From assembly GCA_963783965.1 (NCBI GenBank), contig CAWAPQ010000013.1:496001-560000 (forward strand): a stretch of 64,000 bases of DNA. Direction: 5' to 3'. The notes beneath the pieces are model-generated. The model was given only the letters and a program-made list of their open reading frames with translations. It was not told the origin of the DNA and searched no databases. Both the position numbers and the translations under genes were made by a program. Source of the stretch: Bog-473 sp963783965. Its GTDB lineage: Bacteria; Actinomycetota; Acidimicrobiia; Acidimicrobiales; RAAP-2. Shown one piece after another: positions 34,868 to 42,150 of this stretch. Position 1 is the first letter of the stretch; the number at the start of each line of letters is the position of its first letter.

Positions 34868-36243
34868 CGAACGTGAGCGGACCGGTCACCGGGGGCAAGG
34901 GCTGGGCCTTCGGCCTGCCCACGGCGGATCTGGACGCGGTGGGCTACCGCGCCGACGAGTACTTCGTGGAGGGGGATGCGGACCGCTTCGGTCCCGCCCC
35001 CGGCACCGAGCTGGGGCGGGACGGTCGTTGGTCTGTGGAACCGGTCGGGCGCACCGCCTACACGACGCGCATGGTGGTCATGCGTCCCGCCGATGCCGCC
35101 GCCTTCAACGGGACAGTGGTCGTGTTGTGGAACAACGTCACCGCGGGCTACGAGAACTTCACAGGTGGCGACAGCCCCGAGGTCTTCGAGAACGGCTACG
35201 CCTACGTGGCCGCCTCCGTCCAGCGGGTCGGGATCCACGGCCAACCGGACAACCCGCAGGGCCTGCGCGACTGGGATCCGGAGCGCTACGGCTCGCTGTC
35301 GATCCCCAGCGACGACTACTCGTTCGACATCTACACCCAGATCGCGAATCTGGTGGCGCCCGATCGACCCCGGGGCGACCTCGACCTCATGGGCGGCCTG
35401 CCGGTGCGCCGGATCGTCGCCCAGGGTGCCTCGCAATCAGCGGCCCGGCTGGCCACGTACCTCAACGCCGTACAGCCCCTGACCCGCCGCTTCGACGCCT
35501 TCTTCTTGGTGATGTACTTCGGCGGCGGTACCCCGCTTGAGGTGGGTGGCGAGGTCATGACCGTCGCAGGGGCCGCGGCCGACGCCGGACCCCGGATCCC
35601 CGAAGGCCTGCACCTGCTGCGCGACGACCTCGGCGTTCCCGTCATGGTGCTCAACACCGAGTGCGAGGCCGCGTCCTGCTACCCGGTCCGCCAGCCGGAC
35701 TCCGACCGCTTCCGTTATTGGGAGGTCGCCGGCGCATCCCACGTCTCGCTGCCCGCCATGGCGTCGTCCTCACCTCGCATGCAGCGGGACTTCGGGTTCG
35801 CCATTCCGCTGGACGACGAGTCCATGCAGGCCATCAACCAGGTCTCCATGGCGCCGGTGGTCGACGCGGCCCTGCATCATCTGCAGGCCTGGCTGCGGGA
35901 CGGCACTCCCCCGCCTGTCCAGCCACGAATCACCTTCGGCGGTGAGCCGCCGGCGATCGTGCGGGACGACCACGACATCGCCCGCGGCGGCATCAGGTTG
36001 CCGCAGGTGGAGGTGCCGTTGGGGCACAACAGCGCCATACAGCAGTCGCCCGACATCTTCGCCCGGCTCGTGGGGTACCACGAGAGCTTTCCGGACGAGA
36101 AAGTCCGCAAGCTCTACGGCAGCCGCGAGGAGTACCTGGCTCGTTACGAAGAGGCCACGCGGGCAGCCGAGGCGGCAGGGGTCGTTCTCTCTCGCGACGT
36201 CGAGCCCCTTCTCGCCGAGGGGGAACAAGCCTTCCCGCTGTAG
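34864..36243 (+). CDS. Alpha/beta-hydrolase-domain protein of unknown substrate
   Basis: A 459-residue cytoplasmic protein (no signal peptide) of the large alpha/beta hydrolase-domain group common in actinobacterial catabolic islands. It has TVVVLWNNVTAGYENF, the nucleophile-like elbow IVAQGASQSAARLATYL at about 178-194, VMVLNTECE as the acid strand, and a later WEVAGASHVS supplying a probable His. It is coupled to the acyl-CoA synthetase by ATGA. Ester or lactone cleavage before CoA activation is a reasonable guess. Confidence 0.8.
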   Translation: MTNVSGPVTGGKGWAFGLPTADLDAVGYRADEYFVEGDADRFGPAPGTELGRDGRWSVEPVGRTAYTTRMVVMRPADAAAFNGTVVVLWNNVTAGYENFTGGDSPEVFENGYAYVAASVQRVGIHGQPDNPQGLRDWDPERYGSLSIPSDDYSFDIYTQIANLVAPDRPRGDLDLMGGLPVRRIVAQGASQSAARLATYLNAVQPLTRRFDAFFLVMYFGGGTPLEVGGEVMTVAGAAADAGPRIPEGLHLLRDDLGVPVMVLNTECEAASCYPVRQPDSDRFRYWEVAGASHVSLPAMASSSPRMQRDFGFAIPLDDESMQAINQVSMAPVVDAALHHLQAWLRDGTPPPVQPRITFGGEPPAIVRDDHDIARGGIRLPQVEVPLGHNSAIQQSPDIFARLVGYHESFPDEKVRKLYGSREEYLARYEEATRAAEAAGVVLSRDVEPLLAEGEQAFPL

Positions 36244-36262
36244 CCCGGCACGCCGCCGGCGC

Positions 36263-37537
36263 CTACTTCGTTGCCGCGGAGTCGGCGAACTGCAGCACGT
36301 TCTTCGCCTTGTCGAAGGTCACGAGGTACACCGGGCCGAGCGCGTAGGGCCGGCCCGGGGCGAAGGAGACCGGTGCGCCTGATCCGGGAATGGCCGCGTT
36401 CCTGAGCGCGTAGCCGGCGTGGGTGAAGGTGGACCAGGTCAGGTTCTTCCCGGCCGCCTTGGCGATGGTCGCGAACAGGTCGATGTTCAGGCAGGCCGAT
36501 TCCACGGCGTAGAAGGTCTGGTCCGAACCGGTCAGAGGATCCGTCGGCGGCGTGATCTTGAGCGAGGGGTACGCCTTGCGCACCACGCGATCGCACGCCT
36601 GGACCGCGGGCGTGTGCCAAAGCGTGTAGTTCGAGGGGACGGGACTCGTCGTCAGGACGTTCTCGAGATACTTCGGCTGAATGGACGATCCCAGCACCGC
36701 GCTCTCCAAGCCGGACTCGTCCGTGGCGATCCACGCCGGCAGGTAGGTGCTCTCGTTCGCCTGCAGCGACTCGGGCCACACGGTGGCGCCGGTCCCCACG
36801 GCGATCACCTCGTTGACGCCCGCCTGCTGGAAGCGCTGGGCGATGAGCGCGGCCTGCTGGTTGGTGGCCACCTCGTCGCTCTGCGGTGCGCCGTCGACTG
36901 CGCTCTCGGCGACGTGGACCCCCAACGACTTCAGCGACGACTGGACGACCTTCAACTCGGCTCCATCGGTCTCCTCGCCGGCGAAGAGCCCCACCTTCTT
37001 GCCCTTGAAGACACCGCGGTGGTCCAGGACCGCGAGCTGCAGCGGGTCGTAGGCCGCCGGCGGCGGGAGCAGGGTGAAGTTGGGAGTGCCCCCCGAGGAC
37101 GCGACCTCCTGGAACATCCCCGAAATGGTCGGCACATGATGTTGCTGCAAGAAGCAGTCGGCCTGCTGCGGCGCAATGGCCACGAAGACGGAGTCGTCCT
37201 CGGCCAGCTGCGTGCAGGCGGTGATGGCAGGTCCGGTCCCGACGGGGTTCACGGCCACCAGGTACGGCACCAGCTTGCGACCGTTGATACCGCCCTGCGC
37301 ATTCAGATTCGCAATGATCGCGTTGTACGCGTCGGGAAAGCTGCCTTGGTCCAGGGTGATGCCGAACTGCCGCACGGCGGCCAGGTCGACATACGGGACG
37401 CCGACCCGGATGGTCGTGGCGGTGACTGCTTGGGGCGGCGCGGTCGCCGCAGCTGACGCCGGTCCGGTGCCGGCGACGACCGCAATGGCACTGAGCAACA
37501 GTGCGCCGACCACAGGTGTGACAAGGCTCTTTCGCAT
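36263..37537 (-). CDS. Secreted branched-chain-amino-acid-type solute-binding protein
   Basis: A 424-residue periplasmic-binding type I protein (LivJ-like). The N-terminus MRKSLVTPVVGALLLSAIAV is a signal peptide ending PASAAA; there is no lipobox cysteine, unlike most actinobacterial binding proteins. The mature part reads TTIRVGVPYVDLAAVRQFG, NLNAQGGINGRKLVPYLV, and later GEETDGAELKVVQSS, as in family members that bind amino acids, amides or aromatic acids. No permease or ATPase gene is in the window. It lies downstream of the MarR-MFS-P450-methyltransferase group. Confidence 0.87.
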   Translation of the reverse strand: MRKSLVTPVVGALLLSAIAVVAGTGPASAAATAPPQAVTATTIRVGVPYVDLAAVRQFGITLDQGSFPDAYNAIIANLNAQGGINGRKLVPYLVAVNPVGTGPAITACTQLAEDDSVFVAIAPQQADCFLQQHHVPTISGMFQEVASSGGTPNFTLLPPPAAYDPLQLAVLDHRGVFKGKKVGLFAGEETDGAELKVVQSSLKSLGVHVAESAVDGAPQSDEVATNQQAALIAQRFQQAGVNEVIAVGTGATVWPESLQANESTYLPAWIATDESGLESAVLGSSIQPKYLENVLTTSPVPSNYTLWHTPAVQACDRVVRKAYPSLKITPPTDPLTGSDQTFYAVESACLNIDLFATIAKAAGKNLTWSTFTHAGYALRNAAIPGSGAPVSFAPGRPYALGPVYLVTFDKAKNVLQFADSAATK

Positions 37538-37598
37538 TCTCTATCTCCGCGGAACTGCAGCCACCGACGGCCGCGCCGGCCGACACAGTGACACACTT

Positions 37599-37610
37599 CC
37601 CGGGCCCGGG
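37599..37610. terminator. GC palindrome CCCGGGCCCGGG between methyltransferase and binding-protein genes
   Basis: A twelve-base perfect palindrome just past the methyltransferase stop. It may act as a weak terminator, since both genes read leftwards; it has no loop or T-tract. Confidence 0.25.
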
Positions 37611-37643
37611 GCGTTCACGGACCGTCGCCGGGCAGGGACCGCC

Positions 37644-38507
37644 TCAGGTCGCCGCGACCAGCAGTTCCTCCCCCCGCGCCGTCCGCAGGCCGTCCGTCCG
37701 TTCGGCGAAGTAGCGCTCGTTCAGCGCCGCCGCGGCAATGTGGTGGGCCTCCCGGAATCCGGCCTCGCCCGCCAGCGCCGTCATTTCGTCCGGCGTGTAG
37801 AAGCTGACGAAGGGCGTCCCGGCCGCGCGGGCACCCTTCTCGGCCGCCTCGAACCCGGGCCGCAGGACATCGTCGACCAGTTCCGAGGGCAAGAGAAAGG
37901 TCATGGCGAGCGTCGATCCGGGAGCGAGCGCGGCGATCTGGCGCAACGTGGCGGCGTTGGCTTCCTTGGTGAGATAGAGCGTCACGCCGGTCGAGACGAC
38001 GACGGCCGGACGCGTCGGATCGAAGTCCGCCGCGACGAGTTGGTCCCACCATGATCCCCCTCCCTCGAAGTCGACCGGCACCAGCCGCAGCCACTCCGGC
38101 ACACCGAAGCCGAGCTCGACGAGACGTCGTTGCTTCCAGGCTTGCGGGCCGGGTTGGTCGACCTCGAAGACCCGGAGACGCGACGCCAGCTCCGGTCTCC
38201 TCTGGGCGAAGGTGTCGAGGCCCGCGCCCAGAATGACGTACTGGGTCACGCCTCGCTCGGCCTGCCCGGCCACCAGGTCTTCGACGAAGCGGGCGCGGGC
38301 GACGATGCCGGCCCGGAACCATCGCGTGCCGTCCGGGTCCATATCCGGTCGTCGGCGCCAGTCGTCGTCGGGCGCGGCCAGCCGCAGTCCCACCTCGTCC
38401 TCGAGGACGTGGGGCGGCGGATCGACCTGGACGTGCATGGCTCTCCAGAGCGCAACCCGCACCGCCGTTCCCTCCGCAGCCTCGGTCTCGCCATGTTCGT
38501 CAGCCAT
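37644..38507 (-). CDS. SAM-dependent methyltransferase (PPM1/LCMT-like family)
   Basis: A 287-residue methyltransferase of the leucine-carboxyl-methyltransferase-like group abundant in mycobacteria. The SAM loop is QYVILGAGLDTFAQRRPEL (about 89-107), with ARARFVEDLV before it and RVFEVDQPGPQAWKQRRL after; the motif STGVTLYLTKEANAATLRQIA follows. Such enzymes methylate carboxyl or hydroxyl groups of polyketides or small molecules. It is 15 bases after an unusual P450, probably in one transcript, so it may modify the P450 product. Confidence 0.88.
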   Translation of the reverse strand: MADEHGETEAAEGTAVRVALWRAMHVQVDPPPHVLEDEVGLRLAAPDDDWRRRPDMDPDGTRWFRAGIVARARFVEDLVAGQAERGVTQYVILGAGLDTFAQRRPELASRLRVFEVDQPGPQAWKQRRLVELGFGVPEWLRLVPVDFEGGGSWWDQLVAADFDPTRPAVVVSTGVTLYLTKEANAATLRQIAALAPGSTLAMTFLLPSELVDDVLRPGFEAAEKGARAAGTPFVSFYTPDEMTALAGEAGFREAHHIAAAALNERYFAERTDGLRTARGEELLVAAT

Positions 38508-38522
38508 GCGCTCCTGCCTCTC

Positions 38523-39848
38523 TCAGCGCCGCCGGTAGCGGGCACGACACGGCGCGGCAGCGCGTGCCACGCCACCTATCTGCGCGGGGACCGGATCCGG
38601 ATGCTGCGACCAGGAAGGCTCCCAACGGAACTCACTGAGCAGACGCCGCGAGGTCAGCGTCATGGCCGCCAAGGAGAAGGGGCGCGCCGGGCAGGAGTGC
38701 CCACCGTGCCCGAACACCGTCACGAGCTCTGCAGCAGCCAACCCGTTCGGTGTGCGCAACCTCCGACGGTTCCATCGAGCCGGATCCCAGCGGTCGAGCC
38801 CCGGCGCCGCGCTGCGATTGGTCAGCGGGAGCAGGGTGGCGACGGTCATGCCCGAAGGGATCCCGAGCGGCCCTTCCTCGAGGTCGATGGTGAACGGGGC
38901 GAGGGTGAAGCGGGCCATGATGGAGCGCTGCGCCATCCGCGTCGACTCGAGTGCACAGGTCTCGGCCAGGCCGGTATTGCCGAGCCGCACCTGTTCGGCC
39001 TCGTCGGGATGCTCGATCAGATCGACGAGATGCCAGCCCAGCGCGGCGAACAGGTTGGACATGGACGCAACGTGGATGAGCGTGATGTCGAGGCAGATCC
39101 CCGTCGCCGCCTGCTCCGGTTCCGCGTCGCTCCACGCGTCGACGACCCGATCGAAGAGTGCGTGCCCGCCGTCGCCGTCGGCCCGGTTCTCACTCGCCCG
39201 TCGTCGCTCCAGCCCGAGCCCGAGCTGCGCCGTGACCTCGGCCAGCGCGGCGCGCTCCTCGGCCTTGTCGGTGGCGGCCACGCGGGCCATGGCGTCGGGG
39301 TGCACGAAGGACTCCGAACCGTCGAGCCGGTCGAAGGCTCGGATCAGGGTCTCGAAGCGCTCGCCCTCGGCCGAGCCCGGGCCGCCCCAGGAGGCCAGTC
39401 CGACCCGGTGGCCCAGGCGCCGGCTGAGCGAGAAGAGATCGACCTCGCCTTCCGGGCCCAGTTCGTCGGCCGCGGCCTCGACCGCCAGCTCCACGTTGCG
39501 CAGGTAGGCGGCGACGTCCTCCCGCCCGAACAGCTGGTGCGGCAACACCCTCCGGCCGGCGAACACCTCGTCGGGCAGCTTGCGTCGGAGCATCCGCCAG
39601 TCGGCCACACCCTTGCTGGCCGTCTCCTCCGGCAAGCCGTACAACGCGGTGACGCCCAGGGGCGAGAAGAGGAAGAGGTACCGATCGTCGCCGCTGTCCA
39701 CGACGAAGGTGTCACCGAGGCGTGACCGGGCGTCCGCCAGAGTCGCCACCGGGTCGTCGACGACGTCGTCCCAAGGGAGCCGGACCCCACTGGCGATCAC
39801 CGGCAACGGGTCCGGGCTGGGCAGCCCCGAGGACTGCCCGGGGGTCAT
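38523..39848 (-). CDS. Divergent cytochrome P450 lacking the usual I-helix acid-threonine pair
   Basis: A 441-residue P450-fold protein of low similarity to the others. The haem loop FGHGGHSCPARPFSL places the thiolate at Cys386, and ESTR (301-304) is the ExxR pair. The segment aligned with the I helix reads ITLIHVASMSNLFAALG (about 255-271), without the A/G-G-x-[DE]-T oxygen-activation motif. The layout is closer to eukaryote-like isomerase/hydroperoxide-type P450s than to class I bacterial hydroxylases. Three bases separate it from the MFS stop. It may rearrange a substrate or use peroxide. Confidence 0.82.
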   Translation of the reverse strand: MTPGQSSGLPSPDPLPVIASGVRLPWDDVVDDPVATLADARSRLGDTFVVDSGDDRYLFLFSPLGVTALYGLPEETASKGVADWRMLRRKLPDEVFAGRRVLPHQLFGREDVAAYLRNVELAVEAAADELGPEGEVDLFSLSRRLGHRVGLASWGGPGSAEGERFETLIRAFDRLDGSESFVHPDAMARVAATDKAEERAALAEVTAQLGLGLERRRASENRADGDGGHALFDRVVDAWSDAEPEQAATGICLDITLIHVASMSNLFAALGWHLVDLIEHPDEAEQVRLGNTGLAETCALESTRMAQRSIMARFTLAPFTIDLEEGPLGIPSGMTVATLLPLTNRSAAPGLDRWDPARWNRRRLRTPNGLAAAELVTVFGHGGHSCPARPFSLAAMTLTSRRLLSEFRWEPSWSQHPDPVPAQIGGVARAAAPCRARYRRR

Positions 39849-39851
39849 GCG

Positions 39852-41351
39852 TCAGCCCCCGGCGCCGGCGGACGCACCCTCCACCGCCGAGACCTCAGCC
39901 GGCCCGGCGGAGATGAGCAACGCACTCGCGATCGCTCCCAGTAAAAGGAATCCGGCACCGACCGCGAAGGCCACGGCGAACCCGTGGACGACACCGGCCT
40001 GGGAGGCCGACGCCCCGTGGGCGAGGATGTAGCTGGCGGTCGCGGTCGCCGCCAGGGTGTTGAGCAGCGCCGTGCCGAGTGAGCCACCGATCTGCTGCGT
40101 GGTGTTGACCAGCGCACTGGCCACACCCGCGTCGCGATCCTTGACCCGGATGAGCGCCGTGCTGCTGAAGGCCGGGAACGCCAGGCCCAAGCCGAGGCTC
40201 ATCAAGATCTCCTGCGGAGCGACGTGCACCCAGAAATCGCTCTGCACCCCTATCTGCGTCAACCAGGCCAACCCGCCGGCGGCGACCAGGAGGCCGACCG
40301 TCATCGGAATCCTCGGCCCGATCTTCGGGACGAGGCCGGACGACGCGCCGGCAGCCAGAATGATGCCGAACGCAAAGGGTAGGAAGGCGAGCCCTGCTTT
40401 CAGCGCCGAATAGTGCAGCACGCTCTGCAGGTAGTAGCTCAGGAAGACGAACATGGCGAAGAGTCCGGCGCCGGTGAGCAGGGAGGCCAGGAAGGCGCCC
40501 CCGCGGTTCCGGTCGCGCACCACGCGCAGCGGCAGCAGCGGATGGCTGGTCTTCGTCTCGAGGAACACGAACGCCGTCAGGAGGACCACGGCGACGAGCA
40601 ACAACACGATGGTGATGGTGGCGCTCCAACCGTCACTCTCCGCCTTGGTGAAGCCGTAGACGAGGCTGACCAGGCCCAGCGTGGACAGCAGCGCGCCCGG
40701 GACGTCGTACTTGGTGGAACCCGAGGCCCTGCTCTCGTGCACGATGAGGAACGCCCCGATGGAGGCGAGGACGGCGATCGGCACGTTGACGAGCAGGCAC
40801 CACCGCCACGAGGCGTACTCGGTGAGCACGCCCCCGAGGAGGACCCCGATGGCGCCGCCGGCACCCGAGACCGCACCGTACGCGCCGAACGCCTGGGCCC
40901 GCTCTTTGGCGTCGTGCTGGAAGGTGATGGTCAGGATGGACAGGGCGGCGGGTGCCATCAGTGCCGCAAAGCCACCCTGCAGGGCCCGGGCGGCGAAGAG
41001 CATGGCCTCGTTGACCGCCAGGCCACCGAGGGCCGATGCGCCGGCGAAGCCGAGCAACCCGACCACGAACACGCGCTTGCGACCCCAGAAGTCGGCGATC
41101 CGGCCACCCAGGAGCAGGAACCCCCCGAAGGCCAAGGTGTAGGCGGTGATCACCCACTGGCGGTTCGCCGTCGAGATACCGAGGGCGTGTTGCGCCGACG
41201 GCAGGGCGATCGTGACGATGGACGCGTCGAGCACGATCATCAACTGCGCCACGATGACGACGGCGAGGATCCCCCAGCGCCTCGGGTCGGGACCTGTCTG
41301 CTCCGTCAGGCCGGCGGGCGATGCCGTCACGATGTCACTTGACTCCACGGT
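39852..41351 (-). CDS. MFS drug exporter, DHA2 (EmrB/QacA) family
   Basis: A 499-residue proton antiporter with about 14 membrane helices. Family marks are VVIVAQLMIVLDASIVTIALP (first helix, motif D1), GGRIADFWGRKRVF (motif A) and the motif C-like GAGGAIGVLLGGVLTEYASW. It would expel toxic or amphipathic molecules. GTG 41351 is preferred because GAGAGA lies just before it; a TTG at 41387 is the longest alternative, inside a tandem repeat. The MarR gene lies 168 bases upstream on the same strand, separated by a large hairpin. Confidence 0.92.
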   Translation of the reverse strand, partial: TVESSDIVTASPAGLTEQTGPDPRRWGILAVVIVAQLMIVLDASIVTIALPSAQHALGISTANRQWVITAYTLAFGGFLLLGGRIADFWGRKRVFVVGLLGFAGASALGGLAVNEAMLFAARALQGGFAALMAPAALSILTITFQHDAKERAQAFGAYGAVSGAGGAIGVLLGGVLTEYASWRWCLLVNVPIAVLASIGAFLIVHESRASGSTKYDVPGALLSTLGLVSLVYGFTKAESDGWSATITIVLLLVAVVLLTAFVFLETKTSHPLLPLRVVRDRNRGGAFLASLLTGAGLFAMFVFLSYYLQSVLHYSALKAGLAFLPFAFGIILAAGASSGLVPKIGPRIPMTVGLLVAAGGLAWLTQIGVQSDFWVHVAPQEILMSLGLGLAFPAFSSTALIRVKDRDAGVASALVNTTQQIGGSLGTALLNTLAATATASYILAHGASASQAGVVHGFAVAFAVGAGFLLLGAIASALLISAGPAEVSAVEGASAGAGG

Positions 41352-41374
41352 CTCTCTCACTTCCGTTCGCCCGG

Positions 41375-41396
41375 AACTCAGGGGCAACTCAGGGGC
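41375..41396. repeat. Perfect 11-bp tandem repeat AACTCAGGGGC x2
   Basis: Two exact copies lie end to end in the leader of the MFS gene. They could be repeated regulator half-sites, or a recent duplication. Confidence 0.6.
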
Positions 41397-41403
41397 GGCT
41401 AGG

Positions 41404-41452
41404 GGTCATCGGGGAACCTAGCGGGAGCAACGCGACTCCCGAACCCCTGACC
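41404..41452 (-). promoter_or_regulatory. Nested hairpin in the MarR-MFS intergenic region
   Basis: Three nested arms pair: GGTCA with TGACC, GGGG with CCCC, and GGGAG with CTCCC, around an eight-base loop. On the transcript it could be a terminator for MarR or an attenuator for the exporter; on DNA it could be a protein site. No T-tract follows on either strand. Confidence 0.5.
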
Positions 41453-41519
41453 CTACCGAGAGGGTGTTCGCGGGCTGCCGCCTGGAGCGACCCGGCCCGG
41501 CGTGCGCGGCGGAGGTCCG

Positions 41520-42119
41520 CTATGCCACCTCGAACCGGCCGTTGCCACCGCGGTTCCCGCGCTTGCGCGCCTGGCGGGATCCGACTTCCTCGATGACCTC
41601 GTCGGAGTGCTCGATGTCGAACTCGTTCCCGCTTGCCCGCAGCTCGGCCAGGAGGTCGAGCAGGCGGCCCCGCTTGGTCTCGGACAGGCCGATGCACGCG
41701 TACACGGTGGCGTTCAGGTCCCGCGTGGCCTCGGTTGCCACCCGCTCACCGCGGGCCGTGATCACGGCGAGCGTGGTGCGCGCGTCGGAAGGGTGCGGCA
41801 CGCGGCGCACGAGCTTGTCACCCTCGAGCTTGTCGATGATGTTCGTGACCGTGGCCGGCGGGATCCTCAAGGTCTTGCTGATCCAACTCAGGGCCCGGGA
41901 GGACTCGGGGTCCATGGCCAACCAGGCCAACACCTCGTAGCGGGCGAACGTGAGGTCGTGATGGCGCATGACGCCGTTCACCTGGTCGTTCAGCAGTTGA
42001 TAGGAGCGGAGGACGGCCGTGTACACCGCCATGCCCGACGCAGCCTCGGGCTCCCAACGCTCCAACCAGACGCGACGAGACGCCTCGACGACGTCGAAAG
42101 GAGCTTTCTGGAAACCCAT
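41520..42119 (-). CDS. MarR-family transcriptional regulator
   Basis: A 199-residue winged-helix protein: VLRSYQLLNDQVNGVMRHHDLTFARYEVLAWL, then WISKTLRIPPATVTNIIDKLEGDKLVRRVPHPSDARTTLAVIT, the recognition helix and wing of MarR. It probably represses the exporter gene next to it and responds to a phenolic or hydrophobic ligand. The C-terminal tail is rich in arginine and glycine. Only 31 bases separate it from the end of the CaiB operon on the same strand, so read-through from that operon is possible. Confidence 0.92.
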   Translation of the reverse strand: MGFQKAPFDVVEASRRVWLERWEPEAASGMAVYTAVLRSYQLLNDQVNGVMRHHDLTFARYEVLAWLAMDPESSRALSWISKTLRIPPATVTNIIDKLEGDKLVRRVPHPSDARTTLAVITARGERVATEATRDLNATVYACIGLSETKRGRLLDLLAELRASGNEFDIEHSDEVIEEVGSRQARKRGNRGGNGRFEVA

Positions 42120-42150
42120 CGCCTCAGAATACGGCTCTCGCGTCAGCCGC

